From a virus, in IMG/VR virus record IMGVR_UViG_3300032053_000013, positions 58,286-122,285 of that record: 64,000 nt of DNA; one strand, given 5' to 3'. Both the position numbers and the translations under genes were made by a program. Below the pieces are notes generated by a model. The model was not told where the DNA came from, did not search any database, and saw nothing but the letters and a program-made list of their open reading frames with translations. Below are positions 1-9,956 of the stretch, piece by piece; positions within the stretch are counted from its first letter, which is position 1; every line of letters starts with the position of its first letter.

Positions 1-1
1 C

Positions 2-3000
2 ATGGTGGGAGTGCTCGACGAGACGAACGGCGGCACGGGGCAGTCCGCCCTCGCCACGGGCGACACCCTCTACGCCTCGGCGGCGAACACCTTCTCCAAG
101 CTCGGCATCGGGAACGCGGGGGACGTCCTGACCGTCGCTGGAGGGGTCCCTACGTGGCAGGCCACGGGTGCGGTCACCCTCCAGGGGGCCTACCAGGGGG
201 GGAACACCATCACCGTCACGGCTGCGGAGGGAGTTCCCACCATCTCGAACGCGGCGGACGCCACGAACACCCTCTCGGTAGCCCGCACCTTCGCCGGGGG
301 TGGGACCGGGGTTGATCTCAGCATGGGCGCGGCCACGACCGGGGTCGGGTTCAACGTCCTTGCCGCCGGTTCCGGCGACGCAGCTTTCATCAACAATACG
401 GGCACGGGTTCGGCCTTCACCGTTCAGGACGGCGGTGTGGACGTCGCGGACATCACCGCAGCCGGGGCTGTGACAATCACCCCGACGAGCGGCCAGACCG
501 CCACGATCACTACGGCAGGAGCCGGAACGCTGGACTTCAACTCCGCCGCAGGGATCACGATCGACGGCGTGGGAGTTTCCATCGACAACGCCAACTCTTC
601 CGCGAACTTCTCCAACGCTACGAACGGGGCAGCGCAGGATCTCACGATCGGCCTGACCGGGGCGACGAACTCCAGCATCCTCCTGAACTCGACCGGAACC
701 GGGGTGGACGCCATCGGGCTGACCACTTCGGCGGGAGGACTGGTCGCGAGCGTGAACGGAACCCTCACGGCGGACGCGGCCTCGCTCGACCTCGACGCTA
801 CGACCACGTCCCACTTCACCGTCACGGGGGCGGCTGCGGACGCGACGGTCTCCAGCGTGGGAGGCTCGGTGAACATGACGGCCTCTGAGGCCGCCGCCGA
901 TGCCATCAACATCACCGCTTCGGCAGGGGCGGGCGGAATCACCGCGTCCTCCGGGACAGGAGGCATCACCGAAACCACCACCGGAACGATGGACCTCAAT
1001 TCGGGGCCGTTCACCCTGGACGGTACGACGGGCAGCATCGACTTCACGGACACAGCAAACGTGACCGTCACGGGAGCCAGCAAGGATCTGACCGTCGCCA
1101 GCACCGGTGGGTCGGTGAATGTGACGGCTACCGAAGCCGCTGCCGACGCGATCAACATCACGGCCTCGGCGGGGGCCGGGGGGATCACGGCGTCCTCCGG
1201 GACGGGGGGCATCACCGAAACCACCACCGGAACGATGGACCTCAATTCGGGGCCGTTCACCTTGGACGGATCTACGGTCAGCATCGACGGAACGGATGCT
1301 GTCAACGTCACCGCCACGGGAGCGAGCAAGGACGTGACGGTCAATAGCGCGGGCGGATCGGTCAACATCACCGCGACCGAGAACGCCGTCGATGCCATCA
1401 AGATCCAATCGACGGTCGGGGGAACGGAGATCAACTCCGCTGGTCTGTTGAGCATGGATGCCGGGGCCAGCGCGGACATCGACGTCACCGGAAGCACCAC
1501 GATGACCTCCACCGTGGCGACCACGATCGAGGCGGTGGGGGGGAACCTTACCCTCGACAACCAGTTCGCTACCGGCAAGGTCATCCTCATGACGGGCACG
1601 AACACGGCGGCGACCGCCGTGGAGATCAAGAGCGACAACGGAACGGTTCAGGCCTCAGTCGATGGCACCGGGCAGGCCGACTTCAACGGCAACCTCGACG
1701 CCAACGCGGGTCTTGACGTCTCGGGGGGCAACCTTACCCTCGACAGCAATGACATCATCGTCAATACGAACAAGTTCAAGGTTGATGGGGCCACGGGGGA
1801 CACCTTGGTCGCCGGGAACCTGACGGTGCAGGGAACCATCACCGGCATCCAGACCGTGGACATGATCATCAAGGATAACTTCATCCAGGAGAACGTCGGA
1901 TACACTACGGCAGTAGCCTTGACCGGCGGTCTTGTAACCAACTACCTCCCCACGGCGACGGCCACTACCACGAACGGGGCGTTCATCGCCGGGTACGGGG
2001 GTGGATCCCCCGCCGATGCACAGGTCACGACGACCGGCTCGGGCACGTTCGCCTTGGGCGATATCATCCAGATCTCCGGTTCGACCGACGGCCTCAACGA
2101 CGGCTTCTTCGAGGTGTACTCCCACGGTGGAACCAACCTCTTGATCCGCACTGTTCCGGGAGCCCATGCGACCGTCGAGCCCTTCACGCGCACTCAGTTC
2201 ATCGCGATGCCGGCGCCTTCGCCCGCCGCCTCGATCACCAAGGTCACGGTCTCGGTCATCCGTGCCGGGACGGATGGGATCTGGGAGACCGGAAAGGGTG
2301 CGGTTACAGGGATCACCTACTCCGATCTTGCTACCGGCACCACGGTGACCTTGCAACAGGCGTACGACAACGGGAACACCATTACTCTCACGAACGCCGA
2401 TGGTAACCTGGCGATCACGACGACCTCCGCCGGGGGCGGGGCCGACCTTACGGTGGCCTCTGCGGCGGGAAGCTTCCTCGCAACGAACACGGGAGCCGCC
2501 AAGATGGACCTGGGCGCGGCGGCGAACACGGTGAACCTCAACGGTCCTCTCACGGCCACGGGGAATCAGACCATCAACCTCGGCAGCGGCCAGTTGACTA
2601 CCGCCGGGAACATGGACGTGAGCAACGGGATCGACATGACCGGCGGGGTGGGCCTGACCCTCAGCGGGGCCGGGACGGACCTGTTCGCCGCCGACAGCAC
2701 CGCGATCAAGCTCGGAAACACGGCTGTCGCACCGGATGCGACCATCGGATCCGACGGGACGGACATGGTCACCACGATGGCGGCTACGGCGAACTGCGTG
2801 GTGAAGACGGGCGACGCCGCCGGGGCCAAGTCGTTCATCGTCGCGGACAGCGGGGCGGTTCCGCAGATGACCGTCACCTCGGACGGCGACCTGACGATCA
2901 CGGGGACCGCGACGATTCCCACGGGGGAATCGCTCAAGGTCGGGGACGTCTTCCTGAACGAGTACGGGTCGGGCATGCAGGGGAAGAACACCAGCCTCGT

Positions 3001-3355
3001 GCCCATCGTCGCCGGGGACACGGTGAAGTTCAACGGCTCGGGGAATTTCGAGATCTCGGGAACCCCCGGCCTTACGGGCATGAGCGACATCCCGGTCGGC
3101 GTGGCCGCCGTGAACATCGGGGTCGGGTTGTGGGGCAACGTCTACTTCAGCGGGCCTGCGGTGCCCGTCAAGGACAACAGCGCCGGAGGCTTGCTCGCCG
3201 GTGGGTTCGCAATCTTCGACACGGCGGGAGGCGTCAAGAACATCGCGGCTGGGGCCGCCGCAGGGAAGGAACTCGTCTACGGTGGGGCGTGCTCGAAGAT
3301 CGCCGGGGGAATGGCGTACATCTCCCTCGTCATCCAGAAGATCGCCAAGGTGTAA
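2..3355 (+). CDS. Repeat-rich tail-fibre-like virion protein (5' end outside window)
   Basis: The frame is open to the left edge, so the real start may lie upstream; 1117 residues are visible. The product is dominated by Gly, Ala, Thr, Ser and Asn. It carries the motif GGTGQSALATGDTLYAS near its visible start, a pattern frequent in phage tail fibres. Between about residues 278 and 520 there are three degenerate copies of an 82-residue repeat, each containing GGSVN(M/V/I)TA. No enzyme motif is visible. I infer an extended, probably trimeric beta-structured fibre, from repeat style and from the downstream spike genes. A structural role is fairly sure; whether it is a fibre, a decoration protein or a baseplate part is not. 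Confidence 0.7.
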   Translation: MVGVLDETNGGTGQSALATGDTLYASAANTFSKLGIGNAGDVLTVAGGVPTWQATGAVTLQGAYQGGNTITVTAAEGVPTISNAADATNTLSVARTFAGGGTGVDLSMGAATTGVGFNVLAAGSGDAAFINNTGTGSAFTVQDGGVDVADITAAGAVTITPTSGQTATITTAGAGTLDFNSAAGITIDGVGVSIDNANSSANFSNATNGAAQDLTIGLTGATNSSILLNSTGTGVDAIGLTTSAGGLVASVNGTLTADAASLDLDATTTSHFTVTGAAADATVSSVGGSVNMTASEAAADAINITASAGAGGITASSGTGGITETTTGTMDLNSGPFTLDGTTGSIDFTDTANVTVTGASKDLTVASTGGSVNVTATEAAADAINITASAGAGGITASSGTGGITETTTGTMDLNSGPFTLDGSTVSIDGTDAVNVTATGASKDVTVNSAGGSVNITATENAVDAIKIQSTVGGTEINSAGLLSMDAGASADIDVTGSTTMTSTVATTIEAVGGNLTLDNQFATGKVILMTGTNTAATAVEIKSDNGTVQASVDGTGQADFNGNLDANAGLDVSGGNLTLDSNDIIVNTNKFKVDGATGDTLVAGNLTVQGTITGIQTVDMIIKDNFIQENVGYTTAVALTGGLVTNYLPTATATTTNGAFIAGYGGGSPADAQVTTTGSGTFALGDIIQISGSTDGLNDGFFEVYSHGGTNLLIRTVPGAHATVEPFTRTQFIAMPAPSPAASITKVTVSVIRAGTDGIWETGKGAVTGITYSDLATGTTVTLQQAYDNGNTITLTNADGNLAITTTSAGGGADLTVASAAGSFLATNTGAAKMDLGAAANTVNLNGPLTATGNQTINLGSGQLTTAGNMDVSNGIDMTGGVGLTLSGAGTDLFAADSTAIKLGNTAVAPDATIGSDGTDMVTTMAATANCVVKTGDAAGAKSFIVADSGAVPQMTVTSDGDLTITGTATIPTGESLKVGDVFLNEYGSGMQGKNTSLVPIVAGDTVKFNGSGNFEISGTPGLTGMSDIPVGVAAVNIGVGLWGNVYFSGPAVPVKDNSAGGLLAGGFAIFDTAGGVKNIAAGAAAGKELVYGGACSKIAGGMAYISLVIQKIAKV
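962..1261 (+). repeat. Internal 246-base repeat with two identical 54-base cores
   Basis: Bases 962-1015 and 1208-1261 are identical over 54 bases, 246 bases (82 codons) apart. The sequence just upstream of each core encodes the same protein but differs at many third positions. Confidence 0.85.
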
Positions 3356-3412
3356 CAAGATACGGACCAGAGGCCGGGGGCTCGGTGAGCCCCCCTTTCG
3401 GAGGACGGGTGA

Positions 3413-3946
3413 ATGTCCAAGCACACGAAGATGGCAAGGGCGGCGGTGCCGCCGCCGCAGTCCAGGGGAGTGGGTCCGAGGCTGGTTCCGCCGGGGACGG
3501 CTCCGGTGGCGGTGCGCCAGGAGATCGGGGAGATGGACGCGCTCAAGTACCGGCTCGCGATCCAGAAGGACAACAATCTCAAGGAGAAGCTGAAGAACAT
3601 CGAGGGGCAGAAGGCCCTTCTCGCCAAGGAAGAGGAGAACATCAAGCTGCGGATCGACCTTACCCGGATGGAGAACCGCAGGGACATCGGGCACCTGGAC
3701 ATCGGGCAGGGCGATCAGCTGGCGGACGAGAACGGGAGGTTCTACATCCTCCGCGCCCCGAGGCAGGGGTCGCTCCCCACGATCAAGATCCCGCCCAAGG
3801 CGGGGCCGACAGCGCCGGAGCCTCCTGCCGCGCCCCCGGCGGAGGTGCCCCCGGCGAATCCCGAGGGGGAGGAGGAAGAGGAGGGGGAAGAGGAGGACGG
3901 GGCCACGGAGGGGAGAGGCACGGAAGCCCCCCCGGAGAAAGAGTGA
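3413..3946 (+). CDS. Hypothetical coiled-coil protein with acidic tail
   Basis: This 177-residue protein has a basic, Pro-rich N-terminus. A central charged helical stretch (about residues 40-85, with LKEKLKNIEGQKALLAKEEE) is a likely coiled coil. The tail is Pro/Ala-rich and then runs almost entirely to Glu. There is no signal peptide or membrane segment. It lies between two structural genes and an intrinsic terminator follows it directly, so it is probably co-transcribed with the upstream fibre. A chaperone, linker or minor virion role would fit the position. I recognise no family. Confidence 0.6.
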   Translation: MSKHTKMARAAVPPPQSRGVGPRLVPPGTAPVAVRQEIGEMDALKYRLAIQKDNNLKEKLKNIEGQKALLAKEEENIKLRIDLTRMENRRDIGHLDIGQGDQLADENGRFYILRAPRQGSLPTIKIPPKAGPTAPEPPAAPPAEVPPANPEGEEEEEGEEEDGATEGRGTEAPPEKE

Positions 3947-3958
3947 ACGCGGCAACCA

Positions 3959-4003
3959 GACCGGAGGGCGTTCTCCATTCAGGGGGACGCCCCCGGTCTT
4001 TTT
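3959..4003 (+). terminator. Intrinsic terminator
   Basis: The stem GACCGG + GGGCGT (3959-3971, one bulged A) pairs with ACGCCC + CCGGTC (3987-3998) and is followed at once by five T. It separates the fibre operon from the next spike gene. Confidence 0.85.
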
Positions 4004-4020
4004 CATTCCAGGGGTGACGT

Positions 4021-6237
4021 ATGGGTGTCGCCCTCAGCGCAGGCTACAGCCTTGAACAAAAAGGGAACCTCGCCGGTAACAGGTTCTCAGGCACGGAGTA
4101 TTTCACCAGCCTTGACGCCTCCACCAGCGTGACGGTCGGGACACTCGTTCTTACTAACACCAGGGTCAACCCTGGGGTGCAGGGCACCCTCGACATCGGC
4201 ACGACGAGCGTCATGCCCACGGGGATCGGCGGAAACAGCATCACCATCACTGGGCAATCCGGAGGCCCTTCCGCCAATCCAATCGGGGCGGGCAGGGGCG
4301 GAGGAACCACGCTGAAGGGGGGGACGGGGGGTCTGGGAGATGCGGTACAACTGGGGGGCGATGGAGGTGACGCCTACATAGAGGGTGGAATCGCCGGGGG
4401 GAGCGGAGGAGCGGGGGTGGGGACCAAGGGCAAGGTCTACCTCGGGCAGAACGACACCTTGTCGATCGTCGTGGGGACGGACGTCCTGCCTTCGGGATCC
4501 TCCCTGGACATCGGCAGCTCCGCCAGCCCGTTCGACTATGGCTACTTCAACGACGTGAGGATGACGGGGGCAAGCGGGTCGGATCTCCTTTGGGTCACGA
4601 ACGGGGGAGGTGACATCGGGGCGGCAGGCCCAGCCAACGCTCCGGCCAACATCTACGCCACGACCTTGATGAAGGTCGGAGCGTCCACCGCCCTGAAGTC
4701 CGACCGCCTCTCTATCACCGGGGCGGCGGGAGACCCCGGGTCTCAAGTGGCAGGGGACTTCTGGTACAACACCACATCCAAGAAGCTCAAATACTACGAC
4801 GGGACCACGGCGTATGAGTTGGCGACGTCGTCGGCGGCGTCGAACTCGACCCTCGTGGACCTCGCGACCGCGACCGCCGCCAGCCTCACAACGGCCCTCT
4901 CGAACTACTCCATCGTCTATGTGAAGGGGACCAGCGGTTCGGACATGACGGCGGACGTGACGATCCCCGCCGGGAGATGGATCATAGGGGTCGAGACAGC
5001 CCTCCCCGAGATGAAGTTCGACGCGAGCCATAAGCTGATCGTGAACGGGTACCTCTACAACGTCCAGGTGACGGGTGCCTATAGCTCCAGGAGCCAGCAT
5101 GTCATTACCACGGACGGCGGAGGGATCCTGGAGGACGTCAGGGCCTACACCGCAGGGAACCTGGCGTCGGCGTCCTACTACGGGATCTACGGGGCCTTCC
5201 TGCGGATCAACAACTGCCAGGTTTACAACCTGAACGGCGTGTACCTGTCGAACTATGGGACCTACACCAGGGGAAACCAGAGCATCACGAACGTCTACTG
5301 CAACGGGACGGCTGGGGGATTCTCTACGCAGGGGATCTACCTCGGGGGGTCATACTGCTACGCGGCCAACCTTTACGCGACGAACTACACGACCGGAATC
5401 ACTGCTGCGGGCTCTACCAGCACGTACACCAATCTCAACTCGTACGCATGCAAGTCCGGCGGGGTCGGGGTGAACCTTGGCTGCTCCTACTCCCACGTCT
5501 TCGGGGTCTACAGTAATTCGGACGTCGGGACGTATGGAGTGTACATGGGCGCGTACTCCATGACCGTCAAGGATGTCGTGGTGGTCGGCTGCACGGGGAT
5601 CGGCGTCTACTCGGCGACCTTGTACGAGTGCGTCATCGACGGCATCTCGGTGAAGAACAACACCGGGGTCTCGATCTACTTCACCGGCTCGGGCGGGACC
5701 ATCTACAGGAGCGTGTTCTCCAACTTCACGGTCTACAACGGGACGAACATCGGACTTCTTTACAACGCGATCTACGAATGCAATCTCACGAACGTGAGGG
5801 TCTACTACTGCCGTGGGACGAACATCGACGGGATCGAGTTCGTGGTCTACGGTGGGGCCGTCTCGAACATTGCGGTGTACGACTGCTCCCGTTATGGCAT
5901 GAGAATCAACGGGTGCTCTCAGGTCTCATTCTCCTCGCTGGAGGCCCAGGCGAACGACAACATCGGGGTCTACTTCGTTAGGGGAAACTGCTATTCCGCT
6001 TCCAGCATCATGTCGTACGGGAACGGGGGAGCGGGGGTCTATATCGACGGGACGAGCTGCTACGCGGTGGAGATCGGGGACATCTCTGCGGCTTACAATA
6101 CAGGATATGGGGTCCAGGAGGCGGGCAACGCGACCGACGGATGCCAGATCTGCGGTCTGTCGGGACGCAGCAACACGTCGGGAAGGGATAACGTCCCAGG
6201 GGCTAACTGGGCCATCTCCAATAACACCGGGAGCTGA
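4021..6237 (+). CDS. Tail-spike-like protein with probable right-handed beta-helix
   Basis: 738 residues. The first 250 are Gly/Thr/Ser-rich and resemble the preceding fibre. From about residue 280 on there are many short, regularly spaced strands rich in Asn, Tyr, Cys, Val and Gly (for example NNCQVYNLNGVYLSNYG). This is the usual look of a single-stranded parallel beta-helix in phage spikes and polysaccharide-binding proteins. The start at 4021 is preceded by an AGGGGTG ribosome site and lies just after a terminator. Its job is probably receptor or glycan binding; no catalytic residues can be assigned by eye. Confidence 0.65.
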   Translation: MGVALSAGYSLEQKGNLAGNRFSGTEYFTSLDASTSVTVGTLVLTNTRVNPGVQGTLDIGTTSVMPTGIGGNSITITGQSGGPSANPIGAGRGGGTTLKGGTGGLGDAVQLGGDGGDAYIEGGIAGGSGGAGVGTKGKVYLGQNDTLSIVVGTDVLPSGSSLDIGSSASPFDYGYFNDVRMTGASGSDLLWVTNGGGDIGAAGPANAPANIYATTLMKVGASTALKSDRLSITGAAGDPGSQVAGDFWYNTTSKKLKYYDGTTAYELATSSAASNSTLVDLATATAASLTTALSNYSIVYVKGTSGSDMTADVTIPAGRWIIGVETALPEMKFDASHKLIVNGYLYNVQVTGAYSSRSQHVITTDGGGILEDVRAYTAGNLASASYYGIYGAFLRINNCQVYNLNGVYLSNYGTYTRGNQSITNVYCNGTAGGFSTQGIYLGGSYCYAANLYATNYTTGITAAGSTSTYTNLNSYACKSGGVGVNLGCSYSHVFGVYSNSDVGTYGVYMGAYSMTVKDVVVVGCTGIGVYSATLYECVIDGISVKNNTGVSIYFTGSGGTIYRSVFSNFTVYNGTNIGLLYNAIYECNLTNVRVYYCRGTNIDGIEFVVYGGAVSNIAVYDCSRYGMRINGCSQVSFSSLEAQANDNIGVYFVRGNCYSASSIMSYGNGGAGVYIDGTSCYAVEIGDISAAYNTGYGVQEAGNATDGCQICGLSGRSNTSGRDNVPGANWAISNNTGS

Positions 6238-6719
6238 TGATGAATAGATACCTTGTTGTCTACGACACCACGACGGGGGAGATCCTGCGGGCCAGCCCCA
6301 GGCCGAACACGTTCACGACCGTCGTCTCGGGGAACGGAACCCTGGACGGCGACTCCCTCGTCGGGACGGACTTCTCCGGGGTCGCCACGGGGGATATGGT
6401 GGTCATGCAGACAGCGATCAGAGAAGTCCGCTGCGGCGTGGCCGAGGTCGTCTCGGGAACCGAGCTGCGGCTCGGACGGGTCTTCCAGGACCAGGACGCA
6501 GGCAGCGTATCTTTCACGGTCAAGCGAGTGGGAGATCCGGTGTCAGCTACGAACGAGGAGAAGGCCACGGCCATCAATGATGTAAAGGCCGAGGTCGGTC
6601 ACCAGAACGTGGACGCCATGAAGGTGAAGACGAGGCAGAGCATCTCGGCTAATAGCCATCATGTTGATCTTGGCGATGGGAATAAGGTGAAGAAGGTCGA
6701 AGAAGTGGCATACGAGTAG
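6237..6719 (+). CDS. Small virion-associated hypothetical protein
   Basis: 160 residues starting MMNRYLVVYDTTTGEILR. The stop codon of the spike gene overlaps the first of two adjacent ATG codons; the second (6240) is better spaced from GGGAG. The N-terminal phrase is common in small phage proteins encoded beside fibres. The middle is rich in beta-branched residues and the C-terminal third is Lys/Val-rich. Tight coupling to the spike suggests a spike chaperone or cap, but this is inference from position only. Confidence 0.6.
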   Translation: MMNRYLVVYDTTTGEILRASPRPNTFTTVVSGNGTLDGDSLVGTDFSGVATGDMVVMQTAIREVRCGVAEVVSGTELRLGRVFQDQDAGSVSFTVKRVGDPVSATNEEKATAINDVKAEVGHQNVDAMKVKTRQSISANSHHVDLGDGNKVKKVEEVAYE

Positions 6720-6724
6720 GGAAG

Positions 6725-7342
6725 ATGGAAGATCCGAATTCCAAGCCGAAGTCCGTCGAGGAGCGGACTGCCGAGATCCTCATGGGGCCTCCGAAGGAGG
6801 TCTACGACGCCGCCAAGAACGTGAAGGGGCGGTGGAGGGACATCGTCACCCGCAAGCGGCCCGACGGCACGGAGGAGGTGGTCGAGGAGACGCCCTGGAG
6901 CAGCAACATGATCGTCCAGGGGATGTCGGTCGCCCTCGCCGCCCTGATGAAGGGCGACCCGAACTTCGCCGGGGGGATCAGGTACCACGCGGTCGGGCGC
7001 GGGCTCGCGGCGTGGGACCCCCTCCCGACGCCCCCGACGCCGCTGGCCTCCGACGTCTCCCTGGTGGACGAGTACTTCAGGAAGGCGCCGACCGCCATCT
7101 CCTATCTGGACCCTCTGGGCGTCCCGGTGCCGGGGCCCACGAAGTCCATCCTGGTGCAGACGGTCCTCGACTACACCGAGGCGAACGGGATGGCCGGGGA
7201 GTACATCCGGGAGCAGGGGATCTTCTGCGGGCAGGCGACGGCGGTCCTGAACTCAGGGACCATGGTGAACCTGATATACCACGTCGCGAAGTGGAAGAAC
7301 AACAAGGTCAAGATCACCAGGTACATCAACTTCATCTTCTGA
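6725..7342 (+). CDS. Structural hypothetical protein
   Basis: 205 residues with a charged N-terminus and then SSNMIVQGMSVALAALM, which looks like an amphipathic helix. A mixed alpha/beta body follows, ending in a basic, hydrophobic tail (KWKNNKVKITRYINFIF). It starts five bases after the previous stop, behind a TAGGGAAG site. Proteins of this type occur beside large baseplate or fibre genes in other phages, but I cannot name the family. Confidence 0.55.
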   Translation: MEDPNSKPKSVEERTAEILMGPPKEVYDAAKNVKGRWRDIVTRKRPDGTEEVVEETPWSSNMIVQGMSVALAALMKGDPNFAGGIRYHAVGRGLAAWDPLPTPPTPLASDVSLVDEYFRKAPTAISYLDPLGVPVPGPTKSILVQTVLDYTEANGMAGEYIREQGIFCGQATAVLNSGTMVNLIYHVAKWKNNKVKITRYINFIF

Positions 7343-7345
7343 TTG

Positions 7346-7362
7346 GCGCACACGGTGTGCGC
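7346..7362. repeat. 17-base palindrome, copy 1
   Basis: GCGCACACGGTGTGCGC is an 8-base inverted repeat around one central G. It lies in the short gap before the 854-residue protein gene. Copies 2 and 3 (35648-35664 and 54158-54174) differ by one base pair in each arm, changed on both sides. Confidence 0.8.
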
Positions 7363-7381
7363 GTGAGGGGCGGAGGTTCCG

Positions 7382-9946
7382 ATGGGAGCGAGCACGGCGA
7401 TCATCACGAGACGCATGTTCTCGGAGGTGAAACGCTACGTCCAGACCGTCCTGCAAGCCGGGGTCCCCCTGGTCGACGCGGACTACAACGACCAGATGGA
7501 CTCCAACTTCACCCAGCTCCGCAGGATCATCCAGTCCTGCCTGGGGGACGGGGCGCTCGGCGACGCCTTCCTGGTCAGCCAGAACCTCCCGAACCTGGTG
7601 AACGAGTTCCTGATCAACGGCGGGGACACGCTCGCCTCGGTCGCCCTCACGGTGAAGGCCGACAAGACGGTGGTCCTCCCGCAGCCCGGCCCGGAGGGGA
7701 TGTTCAACAAGGGCCACCACGCGCAGCTCTGGGCGGACGAGACGTTCATGTCCGGCGGCCAGACGGCCCCGGTCTCCACCTCCCTCATCCAGACGGTCCT
7801 CCCGAGCGACACGCTCGTGGACACGGCGGCGAACTTCACCCCCGGAGCGCTGGTGGGCAGGGTCCTGACGCCGGACCTGGCGGTGCCAGCGAACGCATAC
7901 GCGGTCGTCGCCAACGGGGCGAACACGATCCAGGTGGGCGTCTCGATGGTTGCGGCGGCCGGGGCGCAGTACCGGGTCGGCCTGACCACGCCCGGCGCGG
8001 CCAGGAAGGACCTGGTCTACCTCGACTGCTACCTCGACGAGACCAACTCGACGGAGGACGCGGACCTCAAGCACACGATCGACTCGATGACGATCGAGGC
8101 GATGCTGCGCTGGAAGCTGGTCCAGACGGTGAAGGTGGAGGAGGGGGTTGCCCTCCCCTACGCCATGCCCTCCGGGTGGACGGACACGGACGGGAACCCT
8201 CACGTGGTCGTGCCCCTGGCCCTGATCGAGCGCCCGGCGGGGAACCCGACCGTCACGGACGCGATGATAACGGACCTCCGCAGGAAGCTCTTCCGGCTGG
8301 ACGAGATCGACGACCGCTTCGTGAACGTGACCGGGGACACCATGACGGGCGTCCTGGCCATGCAGGCGAACATCACGGTGGCCCTCGGGAGGAAGGTGCT
8401 GGGGACCTGCATCATCGACGCCAACGCCCTCTGCGAGGACACGGTCGCCCAGAGGCACATGAAGCGGAGCTCCCACCTCCTCGACGCGGTGGACAACGTC
8501 CCGACGTGGAGCGAGGTGAACGACCCGGCGGACCCGAACCACTTCAAGGTCCACGACAACCGGTACTACACCAAGTCCATCCTCGACGCCATGCTCGGGG
8601 CGAACCTGATCTCCAACGGGATGTTCATGGACGGGCTGGACGGGTGGGAGAACCTCGCGCCCCTGCCCCTCTACGGGTACCCGCAGCTGGAGGCGTCGAG
8701 GGCGATCGTGGCCATGAGCCTGTGCGGGGCGACCTGCGAGGGCGGGTTCTGCTCCTGCCGGTCCCTCCAGCTCTACGTGCCGCCGTCGAACCGGGCGTGC
8801 GTGATCTGCGTCACGAGGCAGGAGGTGTGCGGGGGGATCACCTGCGGCGGGGAGTTCCTCCTCATCATGACCCTCTGCGTGACCAAGGGCGAGGAGGCGG
8901 TGATCCCCTTCCTGGTGTTCGACCTCTACTCCTCCTGCCAGTACGTGGGGACGAAGAGGTACGCGATGTGGGAGCCCGGGCTGGACGACCCGGAGAAGCC
9001 GGGGATCACGGTGCAGGACGGCTTCATCAGGATGGAGAAGAAGGTCGAGTGGCCGAAGTGCATCGACAACGCGGTGGTGACGGTGTGCTTTGAGATCGTC
9101 CCGCTCCACGAGCTCCCGCCCGTCCCGCCCGAGCCGCCAGCCTGCGACGTGTGCCGCCAGGGGCCCCAGATCACGGAGGGGACGGGGGCGCTGTGGGCCT
9201 GCATCGAGAGCCCGGTGCAGATCACCCCGTTCGCGATGTGCCGGTACTTCCCGGCCCCCGTCCCGGTGGTGGACGCCGTCTCCTTCGACGTGCAGTCCAA
9301 CCGCCCGGGGGCCCTGCTCCGCACGATGCTGATGGACTCGGAAGGGAAGAGGGCGTACCACGACGACGTCCCGACCGGGGGCGTCGACTCCTTCCTCGTC
9401 ACGGCGGCCAGCTTCCAGATCCCGGACGGGTCCTTCAACTGGCAGAGCGTCGTCTCGTGGTGCCTGTACTGGGGGGACCCCCAGCCGTACGACGAGTACG
9501 TCACGGACAACTGGAAGATCGACAACCAGTTGCTCAGAGACCGGATTGACATCCCGAACGTGGGGAGCTGGGACGACCTCGAGTACCTGTTCCTGAACCA
9601 GCTCGCCGGGTGCGGCTACCAGGCCGAGCCCGACGCCCCCCGTGGTATCATGGCCCCGGAGGGGTCGAGGCAGGCGAGGCAGCCGGAGCCCGACCCGAAC
9701 CCCCTGTCCCCGGCGTGCGAGGTTGGGCCGGAGGCCTTCGAGGTCTCGGTCTGCGCGGTGCAGATGCGCCGGATCAGCGGGCCGGAGGGCGAGATCGACC
9801 CCGGCATCGGGTGCAAGACGAACAAGATCCCTGTCATCACCACGGTCGAGTTGGATGGGACGGTGAACTTCACGACCGCCCATAACCAGGTGGCGACCGT
9901 GGTGGAGGTCCTCGAAGAGGAGTGCTCAGAGCCTCCCCCGCAGTGA
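7382..9946 (+). CDS. Large modular baseplate/fibre protein
   Basis: 854 residues. The N-terminus contains VLQAGVPLVDADYNDQ (about residues 23-38), a signature of DUF6519-type proteins found in phage and contractile baseplates. A GDTMTGVL motif near residue 317, common in tail fibres, follows. The second half is Cys-rich. One module runs from CDVC (588) to CGY (744) and recurs in the next protein. It begins after a good GGCGGAGG site. It probably forms part of the tail tip and carries binding domains; no enzymatic motif is seen. Confidence 0.6.
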   Translation: MGASTAIITRRMFSEVKRYVQTVLQAGVPLVDADYNDQMDSNFTQLRRIIQSCLGDGALGDAFLVSQNLPNLVNEFLINGGDTLASVALTVKADKTVVLPQPGPEGMFNKGHHAQLWADETFMSGGQTAPVSTSLIQTVLPSDTLVDTAANFTPGALVGRVLTPDLAVPANAYAVVANGANTIQVGVSMVAAAGAQYRVGLTTPGAARKDLVYLDCYLDETNSTEDADLKHTIDSMTIEAMLRWKLVQTVKVEEGVALPYAMPSGWTDTDGNPHVVVPLALIERPAGNPTVTDAMITDLRRKLFRLDEIDDRFVNVTGDTMTGVLAMQANITVALGRKVLGTCIIDANALCEDTVAQRHMKRSSHLLDAVDNVPTWSEVNDPADPNHFKVHDNRYYTKSILDAMLGANLISNGMFMDGLDGWENLAPLPLYGYPQLEASRAIVAMSLCGATCEGGFCSCRSLQLYVPPSNRACVICVTRQEVCGGITCGGEFLLIMTLCVTKGEEAVIPFLVFDLYSSCQYVGTKRYAMWEPGLDDPEKPGITVQDGFIRMEKKVEWPKCIDNAVVTVCFEIVPLHELPPVPPEPPACDVCRQGPQITEGTGALWACIESPVQITPFAMCRYFPAPVPVVDAVSFDVQSNRPGALLRTMLMDSEGKRAYHDDVPTGGVDSFLVTAASFQIPDGSFNWQSVVSWCLYWGDPQPYDEYVTDNWKIDNQLLRDRIDIPNVGSWDDLEYLFLNQLAGCGYQAEPDAPRGIMAPEGSRQARQPEPDPNPLSPACEVGPEAFEVSVCAVQMRRISGPEGEIDPGIGCKTNKIPVITTVELDGTVNFTTAHNQVATVVEVLEEECSEPPPQ

Positions 9947-9956
9947 GAGGTGGAAG

